Under the pieces are notes generated by a model. It saw nothing but the letters and a program-made list of their open reading frames with translations. It made no database searches and had not been told where the DNA came from. Of a stretch of DNA of 60,206 nt, positions 35,395 to 44,973 are shown piece after piece (the stretch's first letter is position 1; every line of letters starts with the position of its first letter). Both the position numbers and the translations under genes were made by a program. This DNA comes from Chitinophagaceae bacterium (lineage in GTDB: Bacteria > Bacteroidota > Bacteroidia > Chitinophagales > Chitinophagaceae): NCBI GenBank assembly GCA_947371755.1, contig CANBQT010000013.1:1-60206 (forward strand). Reading direction: 5' to 3'.

Positions 35395-35594
35395 GGCTAA
35401 AGCCCTAAAACATGAGATACTGTTAACCCCGCCCTTTAGGGTGGTGGTTAAAGTAAATTGAATTGACTGGGCTTTAGCCCTTACGATGTGAGTGCATACA
35501 AATCATATCCTATCTCATTTTAAATATGTGGAGCGCAGGGGCTAAAGCCCCATTACATTAGTAACTCTCAAACCCTAGGCTGAAGCCTAGGGTT
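35395..35594. repeat. Cluster of five REP-like palindromes
   Basis: The palindromes are GGCTAAAGCC (35395-35404), an imperfect TAACC...GGTTA hairpin with core GCCCTTTAGGG (35424-35450), GGGCTTTAGCCC (35469-35480), GGGGCTAAAGCCCC (35538-35551) and a 10-bp-arm hairpin AACCCTAGGC/GCCTAGGGTT (35571-35594). Four share a GGGCTAAAGCCC-like core. The alternating orientations resemble REP/BIME elements. Confidence 0.85.
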
Positions 35595-35605
35595 AACTTA
35601 TTATA

Positions 35606-35645
35606 AAAATAAAAACCCCTGGCATAGCCAAGGGTTTTTATTTTT
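35606..35645. terminator. Bidirectional terminator between convergent genes
   Basis: A long stem has core ACCC-TGGC/GCCA-GGGT around a short ATA loop, with AAAAATAAAA and TTTTATTTTT arms giving U tracts in both directions. It serves the DUF5916 gene (plus) and the Asp-box gene (minus). Confidence 0.88.
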
Positions 35646-35676
35646 AAGCTTTAGGACATTGATTATCCTTACTTCT

Positions 35677-35704
35677 CTTTTTAATTTTTACTTTTTAATT
35701 TTTA
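35677..35704. repeat. Heptamer array across the Asp-box gene stop
   Basis: CTTTTTA and ATTTTTA alternate twice, four units in perfect 7-base phase. The stop codon (35695-35697) and the last three sense codons lie inside the array. On that gene's strand the units are A-rich, like the other stop-adjacent arrays. Confidence 0.75.
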
Positions 35705-38700
35705 ATCCCTATCACCGGCACCTGCTTTTCATTAATCAACTTATTGTAATTTTTCAAATCTGTGTCCAGAATCTTTTTCAATTTCGCTAACTGAACATCA
35801 GCCTGAGAACCAAGGTCTGCAAGTGTTTCACGAGCTTGTTTACTTGGAGGATTTTGTCCGCTTGCGGCAACTCCATATAAACCGGCTAACTTATCATTGA
35901 TGCGTATTGGAAAATTCAATACATCCTGGAAGCTTTTTGATTTGGTTTGATATAAGGCCTCTTCAATGGATGTTAATTGTTTATTGATGCTATCGCCCTG
36001 TGCTTTCAATTCTTTATTGGAAGCCGTATCTAATTTAGCTGTGAAGTCAGTGATCTGAGTTCTTACAGAACGAATGTTTTTTATACCGTTCTGCACCTCG
36101 CTAAATTTATCACGGATCTGTAATAAGAATCCCACCTGTGCATCATAATCAGCTTCCGTCATCTTATAATTCGGGTCAGCCTTTATTACAAAGGGTACAT
36201 CTACTGAATCCTTACCATATCGGAATCTGGCATTGTATTTTCCTGGTGCTGCTTTTACTGATCCAATACTACCATTCCATAAAATCATACCATCTGCTTT
36301 CTCTGCAGGAGGATAATTCATATCCCAAACAAACTGATTCATGCCTGCAGAAAATTCTAATTTTTCTGAAGTTTCTTTAGCTTTCTTGCTATAAGTTTTA
36401 ATCACTTTGTTTTGTTTGTCAAAAATACTGATGGATACTTTTGATGAATCATTGGCATCCTTTAGGAAATAATTAAATACGGCACCAGAAGCTGGATTCT
36501 CGCCCATATTTGGCAAAGCAGTACCAGCACCACGCTGTCTTCTTCCTCCTCCGCCTTCAGTGCGATAAGCATCATTAACAGCAAAAACGTGCAGGTTCTT
36601 ATCCCATACATTTTCTTCTTTCTGTTGCAATAAACTCAGATCATCAATTGCCCAAAATGCTCTACCCTGAGTGGCTACTATCAAATCATTGTCTTTAATA
36701 GTCATATCCGTAATAGGAACTACTGGCAGATTCAATTGAAACTTCTTCCAGTTTGCACCATAATCATAACTGATGTACATGCCATATTCTGTTCCTGCAT
36801 ATAATAAACCCGGGCGCTTATGATCTGCTCTTAATGCACGTGTAAAATGCATTTTATGGATACCATTGGTAATAGTCTGCCAGGTTTTTCCATAATCTTC
36901 CGTTTTGTACATGTAAGGAGTAAAGTCGTCCGACTTATATTTTGTTCCTACAACATAAACTGTTCCTTTTTTAAATGGATCATTTTCAATACAATTCCAC
37001 ATCATCCATTTACCTGCTGCAGGTGGTGTAACATTCTCCCAGTTTTTTCCGGCATCCTTACTCATACTCAAAACGCCATCATCACTACCTATCCACAATA
37101 AATCTTTTTCTAAACTAGATTCTATGCCTGTGAAAATGGTACAATAGTATTCAACAGAGGTATTATCTTTTGTTATTGGTCCGCCACTAGAAGCTTGTTT
37201 CGATTTGTCGTTCGTAGTCAGATCGGGACTAATTGTTTCCCAGCTTTGACCTTCATTTTCTGTTACGAATAAATGGTTTCCGCCTGCATATAAACGCTTG
37301 GGATTATGAGGAGAAAAGAAGAAAGGAAAATTCCATTGGAAGCGATATTTCTGTACATCTGCGCCTGCACCCATCGGATTATCAGGCCATACATTGATTG
37401 CTCTGTTCTCGCCCGTTCTATGATCCAGCCTTGAAAGATAACCACCATAGTTTCCTCCGTATACCACATCAGGATTTAAAGGATCAGCCACTACATAACC
37501 GCTTTCTGCGCCTGCTGTGCTTTCCCAATCTCTTTCTGAAATACCAGCTCCACTAGTTCTGCTCTTGATACGAATAGTACTATTATCTTGTTGTGCTCCC
37601 AGAATATGATAAGGGAACGCATTATCTGTTGTAACACGATATATCTGCGCGGTAGGTTGATTCATTAAACTGCTCCAGTTATTGGCAGCATCGTAACTGA
37701 TCTGAGCGCCGCCATCATCCGCTACTATCATTCTATTACCATCTTCCGGATCGATCCATAGATCATGGTGATCACCATGTGGTGTATTTACTGCAGTAAA
37801 AGTTTTACCACCATCTCTACTACGCATGAATTCTACATTAGGGCAATACACTAAATTCTCATTCTTAGGATCTACATATACTTTTGAATAATACCAGGCG
37901 CGCTGACGGATATTATTATCGCTGCACTGCAATGTCCAGGTTTCACCGCCATCATTACTTACAAATAAACCGCCGTTTGCATTTTCAACTAAAGCGAAAA
38001 TTTTATCAGTATTAGATGGAGCAATCGCTACCCCCACTATACCCCAAATACCCTTAGGGAATCCTTTATTGGTAGAAATGTTTTTCCAGGTTTCTCCCCC
38101 ATCCATAGATTTATAAATTCCTGAACCCTCTCCGCCACTTTCCATACTATAAGGTGTTCTTAGCACATGCCACATACCAGCATATAACACAGAAGGATTA
38201 CCAGGTTCGCTTACAAGATCAGAACAACCAGTTAAGTTGTTCGCAAACAATGTGCGTTTCCAGGTTTTACCACCGTCGGTTGTTTTATATACACCACGCT
38301 CATCGTTTGGTCCAAATAAATGTCCCATCACACCCACTATTACAGAGTTGGGATCCTTTGGATCAATGATAATGCGAGTGATATGTCTACCTTCTTTTAA
38401 ACCCAAATTATTCCAGGTTCTTCCACCATCCGTTGAACGCCAGATACCACCTAAACCTTCGGCTACATTACCTCGCATAGTGTTCTCTCCTTCACCCACA
38501 TAAATAATACTTTCATCACTTGGTGCAACAGCTACAGAACCGATAGTTCCTCCAAAATATTTATCTGTAATATTTTTCCAGTTACTACCCCCATCAGTAG
38601 TTTTCCATACTCCTCCACCGGTACTTCCAAAATAGAAGTTCATTTTGTTTTTATAACTACCTGTAACAGCACCGCTTCGGCCACCTCTAAAAGGACCTAC

Positions 38701-38847
38701 CAAGCGATATTTTACTTTTGAAAACAAAACAGAATCGGTATTCGATTCTACTATTGGGGCCGTTGTTACTTTGGCATTTTTCTTCTGTGCCATGGCAGAA
38801 AAAAATAACATGCTTGCAGTTGCAAGCAGGAGGAAGTAATTTCTCAT
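35695..38847 (-). CDS. Secreted Asp-box (BNR/sortilin-like) beta-propeller protein
   Basis: The 1050-aa protein has a signal peptide (ending SAMAQ, residue 21). At least ten Asp-box motifs of the type S-x-D-G-G-x-T-W follow (TTDGGSNW, STDGGRTW, TTDGGKTW, SMDGGETW, SNDGGETW, SRDGGKTF, SKDAGKNW and others) up to about residue 720, forming one or two propellers. A Fn3-like and a helical region (about 900-1050) follow. Such proteins are often annotated glycosyl hydrolase, but no catalytic residues can be assigned. It lies 67 bases after the GH31 gene on the same strand. Confidence 0.85.
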   Translation of the reverse strand: MRNYFLLLATASMLFFSAMAQKKNAKVTTAPIVESNTDSVLFSKVKYRLVGPFRGGRSGAVTGSYKNKMNFYFGSTGGGVWKTTDGGSNWKNITDKYFGGTIGSVAVAPSDESIIYVGEGENTMRGNVAEGLGGIWRSTDGGRTWNNLGLKEGRHITRIIIDPKDPNSVIVGVMGHLFGPNDERGVYKTTDGGKTWKRTLFANNLTGCSDLVSEPGNPSVLYAGMWHVLRTPYSMESGGEGSGIYKSMDGGETWKNISTNKGFPKGIWGIVGVAIAPSNTDKIFALVENANGGLFVSNDGGETWTLQCSDNNIRQRAWYYSKVYVDPKNENLVYCPNVEFMRSRDGGKTFTAVNTPHGDHHDLWIDPEDGNRMIVADDGGAQISYDAANNWSSLMNQPTAQIYRVTTDNAFPYHILGAQQDNSTIRIKSRTSGAGISERDWESTAGAESGYVVADPLNPDVVYGGNYGGYLSRLDHRTGENRAINVWPDNPMGAGADVQKYRFQWNFPFFFSPHNPKRLYAGGNHLFVTENEGQSWETISPDLTTNDKSKQASSGGPITKDNTSVEYYCTIFTGIESSLEKDLLWIGSDDGVLSMSKDAGKNWENVTPPAAGKWMMWNCIENDPFKKGTVYVVGTKYKSDDFTPYMYKTEDYGKTWQTITNGIHKMHFTRALRADHKRPGLLYAGTEYGMYISYDYGANWKKFQLNLPVVPITDMTIKDNDLIVATQGRAFWAIDDLSLLQQKEENVWDKNLHVFAVNDAYRTEGGGGRRQRGAGTALPNMGENPASGAVFNYFLKDANDSSKVSISIFDKQNKVIKTYSKKAKETSEKLEFSAGMNQFVWDMNYPPAEKADGMILWNGSIGSVKAAPGKYNARFRYGKDSVDVPFVIKADPNYKMTEADYDAQVGFLLQIRDKFSEVQNGIKNIRSVRTQITDFTAKLDTASNKELKAQGDSINKQLTSIEEALYQTKSKSFQDVLNFPIRINDKLAGLYGVAASGQNPPSKQARETLADLGSQADVQLAKLKKILDTDLKNYNKLINEKQVPVIGIKN

Positions 38848-38914
38848 GTTTTTAAAATTGGCTATTAAGTTAAGAATCTAAACTTAATTGGAAGATTAGA
38901 AATGATAAATGGTT

Positions 38915-41353
38915 TTACCAATTAATTGAAATTTTTACAGGCTTCCCGCTAAAACCTACTGGTAGCAACAGTTCCTGCTGTTTTCCTAAATTCCAAATGG
39001 CCTGTTCGCCAGTGCTGATACCCCTTGAGTCTGTTGCGTCAAAGATTGTAACAGATTGATCATTGATCGTGATTCTTTTTGGCTTTTGATCTATTCCGGG
39101 GATCTGGAAACTGATTTTAACTTTATCGGGTTTCCCTGCATAGTTTCCACCATTGGAAGTAATTATTATTCCTAGTGAACCAGCAGTTCTACCCTTTGTT
39201 TTGAAATCTATTAATTCATAATGTTTACTGCTGATAGCGTTTTTTGAAATACCATCATCCATATACAATTGATAACTGCTTGCATTCTCAGAAGGAAAAT
39301 ATAAAACTGATAAGGAACCAGCATTTTGTTCAACAGTATTTTTTACACGATTAGGATACTGCGGAATAAAACTTCCCGCTTTCAATAAAACTGGATATTT
39401 AAAATCATCTGTGTTGAAATTAACAGTTTGAGTACCTGTATAAAATTTATGTGAATTATAATCATACCAATTCCCTTCAGGTAGATAAACATCTTTTGAC
39501 TTCTGACCTTTTATTACAACTGGCGCAATCATAAACGCATCTCCCCACATGAACTGATCTCCAATTGAAACAGCTTTCTGATCATTTTGATATTGGTAAA
39601 ACATTGGTTTGATCAAGGGCTCTCCAAATGCAGACTGGCGATAGGCTAAAGTATAATTATATGGCAGTAATTGATACCGTTGATCCACCACTTTTTTTAC
39701 ATAGTCTAACACTGATTTATCTGCCAAAGCAGGTTCACTCGGATAGCTAAACGCATTGGGATCAACTTCATATAATGCAGTTCCATGCGGTCGGAAAATA
39801 GGCGTGAACAAAGAAAACTGCAGCCATCTTACATACAATTCAGGATCACCTTCACCCATCGCAAATCCACCTGCATCACTATGTATATAAGGAACGCCAC
39901 TCATGCTCATGCCCAAAATATTCGGTAACTGTGCACGAAGCCCGCTCCAGTTTCTGCTGATATCACCTGTCCAAGGAAAAATACTATAACGCTGACTACC
40001 GGAAAAACCCGAACGATTCAAGTGAAACAATCTTGTATTCGGATAATCCTTTGCGTAATTTTCAAACAACATTTTATTCCAATAATGTCCATATAAATTA
40101 TGCACTTCATCTGCCTGCATCATTCGATTCACACCGAGGTCTTTCAAATTATGCAACAGATCAGAAGGATGTTTTTCTGGTTCACCCAGATCAGTCCACC
40201 AACCAGCCACCCCATTTTCGATTTGTTTTTTATAGTGATAATTCCACAACCAATTTCCTGCATCTTTTCTAAAAATATCCAGTAAACCTCCTTTGCCAAA
40301 ATAAAAGTCCTGCAACTGATAAGCTTTGCCCACACTGTCTTTTGCCAGATACTGTTCGGCGTAAGGATAAGATTTTGTGCCCTTCAAGAAAAATGGTTCT
40401 GTGATTAAAATGGAATTCAGATTGTCTTTTTTCAAATCAGCAATCATCTGCTTTGGGTTTGGCCATTTTGTTTTATTTACCCAGTCAATATTTCCCAGTG
40501 TGTTTTTAATGCTATCGCCAAACCAGAACAGATCAAAGATCACGGCATCGAAAGGAACTTTCTCTGCACGCATTTTAGCAACAATTTCTTTGGTTTGTTT
40601 TTCACTGGTGTAACCAAACCTGCTCATAAAATTTCCCATAGCCCATTTAGGTGGCATGGGTTGAAGCCCAGTAAGTTTTTGATAAGAAGTTAGGATCTCT
40701 TGATAACTATCTCCTTCAATTACATAAACAGTCAATTCACCACTTGAAAACCCTACTTCAAAAACAGAGGGATTTGATTTTCCTATATCAGCATACCCTT
40801 TTGATCCGTTATCAAAGAATAAACCATATCCTTCTGAAGAAATAAAAAATGGAACTGAAAAGTTTAAATTATCTGCACCCTCACTATACCCATACCAGGG
40901 GTTGTTATACAAATTAAAACGATAACCCCTTCTATTTAATGGTAATGCCCTTTCACCACCTCCAAAGATCATTTCACCATCTTTCAAATTAAATCGAAAG
41001 CCCCGATATCCATTTGTTTCGGGAAGTATTGAAATTGAAAAATAGGGTGGATTCCCAATTCCTTTAATCAATATTTTTTCTTCTTCATTGTTTTTAATAA
41101 TATGTTTGGTAGGAGCACCAACTGGGAATACTATTACAGCATTAGTGATCTTATCATTTTTTTGATAGCCTGAAGGCACATAAGTGATTGTATTGATATT
41201 GGGATGGTCAGAATGATTAACACTTACTGCATTTGAATAAAAGATTCCTTTTTGGGTTTCCGTATTTTTTGAAGGAACTTTGAGCTCGTTCTGAGCGGAT
41301 ACTATATTTGATGAAATAAGCCCGCAAATCAGAAAACTAAAAAAGGATTTCAT
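38915..41353 (-). CDS. Secreted glycoside hydrolase family 31 protein
   Basis: The 812-aa enzyme has a signal peptide (ending IVSAQ, residue 21) and an N-terminal beta domain. The barrel has the nucleophile Asp388 in GWWTDLGEPE and the acid/base Asp464 in WTGDISRNW. HSDAGGFAMGEGDPELYVRWLQ and FRPHG are typical of the family. GH31 members are alpha-glucosidases or alpha-xylosidases; the exact specificity is not clear. Its promoter has the -33 element inside the adenine deaminase gene. It probably shares a message with the Asp-box gene. Confidence 0.92.
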   Translation of the reverse strand: MKSFFSFLICGLISSNIVSAQNELKVPSKNTETQKGIFYSNAVSVNHSDHPNINTITYVPSGYQKNDKITNAVIVFPVGAPTKHIIKNNEEEKILIKGIGNPPYFSISILPETNGYRGFRFNLKDGEMIFGGGERALPLNRRGYRFNLYNNPWYGYSEGADNLNFSVPFFISSEGYGLFFDNGSKGYADIGKSNPSVFEVGFSSGELTVYVIEGDSYQEILTSYQKLTGLQPMPPKWAMGNFMSRFGYTSEKQTKEIVAKMRAEKVPFDAVIFDLFWFGDSIKNTLGNIDWVNKTKWPNPKQMIADLKKDNLNSILITEPFFLKGTKSYPYAEQYLAKDSVGKAYQLQDFYFGKGGLLDIFRKDAGNWLWNYHYKKQIENGVAGWWTDLGEPEKHPSDLLHNLKDLGVNRMMQADEVHNLYGHYWNKMLFENYAKDYPNTRLFHLNRSGFSGSQRYSIFPWTGDISRNWSGLRAQLPNILGMSMSGVPYIHSDAGGFAMGEGDPELYVRWLQFSLFTPIFRPHGTALYEVDPNAFSYPSEPALADKSVLDYVKKVVDQRYQLLPYNYTLAYRQSAFGEPLIKPMFYQYQNDQKAVSIGDQFMWGDAFMIAPVVIKGQKSKDVYLPEGNWYDYNSHKFYTGTQTVNFNTDDFKYPVLLKAGSFIPQYPNRVKNTVEQNAGSLSVLYFPSENASSYQLYMDDGISKNAISSKHYELIDFKTKGRTAGSLGIIITSNGGNYAGKPDKVKISFQIPGIDQKPKRITINDQSVTIFDATDSRGISTGEQAIWNLGKQQELLLPVGFSGKPVKISINW

Positions 41354-41381
41354 ATAAAATATTTGAGATCATTAACTGGTA

Positions 41382-41411
41382 CAAAATTAGCACAAGTAAC
41401 CCATGAATCAA
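41382..41411 (-). promoter_or_regulatory. GH31 gene promoter, -33 element inside ade
   Basis: On the minus strand, TTG at 41411-41409, a 19-base spacer and TAATTTTG at 41389-41382 form a full-consensus promoter. The TTG lies in the third codon region of the divergent adenine deaminase gene. Confidence 0.7.
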
Positions 41412-43058
41412 GAAAGCTTTACAATAACAGGGAACCTCGTAGACATCCTCAATAAATCTATTTACGAAGCAACTATTCAAATAGTTGATGGAAAGATTAA
41501 GACCATTGTTCCAACAGGCAATCCCGAAAAGCCTACTAAGAATTTTATTCTGCCTGGTTTTGTAGATAGTCATGTGCATATTGAAAGCAGTATGCTAATC
41601 CCAAGTGAGTTTGCGCGATTGGCTGTTGTACATGGAACGGTTGCCACAGTTAGCGACCCACATGAAATCGCAAATGTATGTGGCATGGAAGGCGTAGAAT
41701 TCATGATCAATAATGGCAAGAAAGTTCCCTTCAAATTCAATTTCGGGGCACCCAGTTGTGTGCCAGCTACCATTTTTGAAACTGCTGGAGCTTCTCTCAA
41801 TGCGGATGATGTAAAAAAACTATTAGAGAAAGACGAAATCAAATACCTCAGTGAAATGATGAATTTTCCTGGTGTCTTATTCAAAGACCCTGAAGTGATG
41901 CAAAAACTTCGTCATGCTCACGCACTAGGCAAACCAATCGACGGACATGCACCTGGATTAAGAGGCGAAACGGCTAAGACCTATATAGAAGCTGGCATCT
42001 CAACTGATCATGAATGTTTCACTGCTGAGGAAGCTTTGGACAAACTGGAGTATGGCATGAAGATCATTATTCGAGAAGGTAGTGCTGCTAAAAATTTTGA
42101 AGCACTCATCGAATTATTGGAAGACTATCCCAACATGATCTTATTCTGTAGCGATGATAAACACCCCGATAGTTTAGAAGCTGGACATATTAACCAACTC
42201 TGTGCACGAGCCATCGCAAAAGGAATTGATTTATTTTCTGTGCTTAAAGCTGCGTGCGTGAATCCGGTTTTGCATTATAAACTCGATGTGGGTTTATTAT
42301 ACGAAGGCGATGATGCAGATTTTATTGTGACGGATTCTTTAACCGACTTTATCGTCAACAAAACTTTTATCAAAGGCGAGTTGGTTGCAGAAAATGGAAA
42401 GAGTTTTATCCAATCTGTGGTGGAAGAACCCATCAATCAATTTGTGTGCGAAAAAATCAATACAAAAGATCTAATCATTCCAGTCGGAACCTACCCTACT
42501 AAAGATGGAAATATCGCAGTAATGGAAGCGCTCGACGGACAACTCATCACCAATAAACTTTGGATGAGTCCTACAATTGAAAATAATCTTTATATCAGTG
42601 ACGTTTCGAAAGACCAGTTAAAAATGGTGGTCGTAAATAGATATCACACAGCACCCATCGCCAAATGTTTTATTAAAAATTTCGGCTTCAAAAAGGGAGC
42701 CATTGCATCTTCTGTGGCGCATGATAGCCATAATATTGTGGCAGTTGGCACTGATGATGAAAGTCTTACGCAAGCCATCAATTTAGTAATCCAAGAAAGA
42801 GGAGGTGTGAGTTGTGTGGATGGTAAAGAAGAAATAGTGCTAGGCCTACCAGTTGCGGGTTTAATGAGTGCGAAAGATGGTTATGAAGTAGCAGCAGCGT
42901 ACACAGCTATTGATGCAATGGCAAAGCAGCTTGGAAGTAGTCTGCAAGCGCCTTTCATGACATTAAGCTTTATGGCTTTGCTGGTGATCCCTCATTTAAA
43001 ATTGAGTGATAAGGGTCTTTTTGATGGAGATAGTTTTTCTTTTCTTTCAATAGAATAA
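41403..43058 (+). CDS. ade: Adenine deaminase
   Basis: The 551-aa amidohydrolase converts adenine to hypoxanthine. The metal motif [10 protein letters not shown] is near 58-67. GHAPGLRG (about 180-187), [13 protein letters not shown] and [11 protein letters not shown] (about 241-251) match the Ade family. The C-terminal domain with [17 protein letters not shown] is family-specific. It is divergent from GH31 and its stop codon directly abuts that of the convergent anmK, with no base between. uraA-like genes are absent, but upp for uracil salvage is 1.2 kb away. Confidence 0.94.
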   Translation: MNQESFTITGNLVDILNKSIYEATIQIVDGKIKTIVPTGNPEKPTKNFILPGFVDSHVHIESSMLIPSEFARLAVVHGTVATVSDPHEIANVCGMEGVEFMINNGKKVPFKFNFGAPSCVPATIFETAGASLNADDVKKLLEKDEIKYLSEMMNFPGVLFKDPEVMQKLRHAHALGKPIDGHAPGLRGETAKTYIEAGISTDHECFTAEEALDKLEYGMKIIIREGSAAKNFEALIELLEDYPNMILFCSDDKHPDSLEAGHINQLCARAIAKGIDLFSVLKAACVNPVLHYKLDVGLLYEGDDADFIVTDSLTDFIVNKTFIKGELVAENGKSFIQSVVEEPINQFVCEKINTKDLIIPVGTYPTKDGNIAVMEALDGQLITNKLWMSPTIENNLYISDVSKDQLKMVVVNRYHTAPIAKCFIKNFGFKKGAIASSVAHDSHNIVAVGTDDESLTQAINLVIQERGGVSCVDGKEEIVLGLPVAGLMSAKDGYEVAAAYTAIDAMAKQLGSSLQAPFMTLSFMALLVIPHLKLSDKGLFDGDSFSFLSIE

Positions 43059-44156
43059 CTAAGCATCCTGACCCATCCAAACTGCACCACCAATACTACT
43101 TCTTGTTGCACCTGTTACACTATTCAACACTGTATTTTCTTCGCGCCAGCGAAGCACTCCTAATAATGCCATTACAATCGCTTCTTTATAATCAACTAAT
43201 TGTTGTTCTGGAACAATTGCCTCCACCCCATATCCACTTATTAAAGTAGCGATACGCTTCACTAAAAAATTGTTATGTGCCCCGCCGCCCGTAATCAATA
43301 ATTTAGAATTAGGCAATGGTTTTTCTGTATGTAATAAATTAATTGCATATCCTACCTGCATCGCAATATGTTCTGCATAGGTTCTCAATGCATCAACTAT
43401 TGAAATGGAACTATTCTTAATCATGGGATACACCAGATCAGTACCAAAATTATTCGCTAGCGACTTCGGATATTTCTGTTGATAATATTCTAAATTATTC
43501 AGCGCAGTTAGAAGTTCTGTATTAATGTTTCCTGATGCCGCTGCAAGGCCACCTGCATCGTATTCCATACCAAGTTCATTACACAATAAATTCAACACCC
43601 GATTCGCGGCACAAATATCAAACGCAATCGGACCATCTTTTCTATTCGCAGAAATGTTTGCGATGCCTCCAATATTTAAAAGGTAGGCATAATCAGTCCA
43701 TAATAATTTTTCTCCCATTGGAACTATTGGTGCTCCTTGCCCCCCCAAAGCCACATCCATAGCTCTCAGATCACTCACCACATTAATTCCTGTAACTGCT
43801 GCAATAGTAGCCCCATCTCCCAACTGAGCAGTCATGCCTATGCTTGGGGCATGAAAACTGGTATGTCCATGAGAAGCGATGATCTGAACACGATGATGCA
43901 ATTCAAATTGCTCAATAAAGCGATTTACCTGCTCCCCTATATATTTTCCGTAGGCACTATGCAATAACAAATATTCATAAGCCGACAAATTAACTGCAGT
44001 TCTTAAACGCTCTGTCCATTCTTTGTCATAAGCATAACAAGCACTTGCCCCAATTTGATAGGACCATTCACCCCCAATTTCCTCCAATTCAGCAAAAACA
44101 AGGTCCAAACCGTCTAAACTGCTTCCGCTCATGAGACCAATTGCTCTATAAAACAT
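43059..44156 (-). CDS. anmK: Anhydro-N-acetylmuramic acid kinase
   Basis: From ATG 44156 the protein is 365 aa and begins MFYRAIGLMSGSSLDGLDLV, the family signature for ATP binding; the frame upstream opens only with TTG. It phosphorylates and opens 1,6-anhydroMurNAc in peptidoglycan recycling. LNIGGIANIS, FDICAANRVLN (family FDTGPGN variant) and LLITGGGAHNNFL are recognisable. It is divergent from upp and directly abuts the ade stop. The unlinked GH3 at 13104 could act on related sugars, but this is not shown. Confidence 0.92.
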   Translation of the reverse strand: MFYRAIGLMSGSSLDGLDLVFAELEEIGGEWSYQIGASACYAYDKEWTERLRTAVNLSAYEYLLLHSAYGKYIGEQVNRFIEQFELHHRVQIIASHGHTSFHAPSIGMTAQLGDGATIAAVTGINVVSDLRAMDVALGGQGAPIVPMGEKLLWTDYAYLLNIGGIANISANRKDGPIAFDICAANRVLNLLCNELGMEYDAGGLAAASGNINTELLTALNNLEYYQQKYPKSLANNFGTDLVYPMIKNSSISIVDALRTYAEHIAMQVGYAINLLHTEKPLPNSKLLITGGGAHNNFLVKRIATLISGYGVEAIVPEQQLVDYKEAIVMALLGVLRWREENTVLNSVTGATRSSIGGAVWMGQDA

Positions 44157-44225
44157 AAATTTTCTATTACAGTGGTTTGATTTTAGTTTTGACAACTCGA
44201 AATTAACAGCAATTATCCGAAAGCC

Positions 44226-44879
44226 ATGATAGTAAATCTAAGTGAACAACATAGCCTGGTTAGTAACTGGGTGTCTGAATTACGGGATATGAATGTGCAA
44301 GGCGACCGTATGCGTTTCCGCCGAAACCTGGAACGTATAGGCGAGATCGCAGCATACGAGATCAGTAAGGAGCTTGCATGGAAAACGGTTGAAATACCCA
44401 CTCCACTTGGCATTCATGAAAGTAAAGTATTAGAAGATCAGCCAGTTTTGGCTACTATTCTTAGGGCAGGTGTTCCTATGCACCATGGTATGATGAATTA
44501 CTTCGACAAGGCAGACCATGCATTCATTTCTGCCTATAGAAAACACCATCGCGATGGCACTTTCGAGATAAGTTTGCAGTATATGAGCAGTCCTTCTTTA
44601 GAAGGCCGAGTAGTAATCATTAGTGATCCGATGCTCGCAACGGGTGCTTCTTTGGTGAAAACCATTCAATATATCAAAAGGGAAGGCAACCCTAAGCAAA
44701 TATTCATAGTATCTGCCATTGCTTGCACTGTGGGTATTGAATATATACGCCGTGAAGCAGGTGAAAATATAAAAATATGGTGTGGAGATATTGATGATGA
44801 GATCACTGCCAAGGGCTATATCGTGCCAGGATTAGGAGATGCAGGGGATCTGGCTTTTGGTATCAAAGTACAATCCTAG
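44226..44879 (+). CDS. upp: Uracil phosphoribosyltransferase
   Basis: The 217-aa enzyme makes UMP from uracil and PRPP. The PRPP-binding motif is in VVIISDPMLATGASLVKTI (about 134-152). The uracil-binding C-terminal stretch GYIVPGLGDAGDLAFG (about 198-213) is conserved, and the ILRAGVPMHHG segment is near 79-89. A weak -7-like TATCCGAA lies just upstream at 44214-44221. A PorP-type gene follows after 94 bases. Confidence 0.95.
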   Translation: MIVNLSEQHSLVSNWVSELRDMNVQGDRMRFRRNLERIGEIAAYEISKELAWKTVEIPTPLGIHESKVLEDQPVLATILRAGVPMHHGMMNYFDKADHAFISAYRKHHRDGTFEISLQYMSSPSLEGRVVIISDPMLATGASLVKTIQYIKREGNPKQIFIVSAIACTVGIEYIRREAGENIKIWCGDIDDEITAKGYIVPGLGDAGDLAFGIKVQS

Positions 44880-44973
44880 AAAGGTTGAAGGATGGAATTT
44901 AAAAGTTAATACACCTCTAATATTTAAAACAATCGGTTCTTATCAACTGCTTTCTCTTAAATTCGGGTTACTG

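Larger units (their letters stand above)
35347..35694. other. 348-base convergent intergenic region full of palindromes
   Basis: This is the longest gene-free stretch. It contains five palindromes between 35395 and 35594, a bidirectional terminator at 35606-35645 and the start of a heptamer array at 35677. I see no open reading frame with gene character. Confidence 0.8.

Noticed and set aside
44839..44973. N-terminal extension of the PorP-type protein into upp
   Set aside because: The signal peptide starts only at Met 44974; the upstream frame reads through the end of upp and has no signal character.
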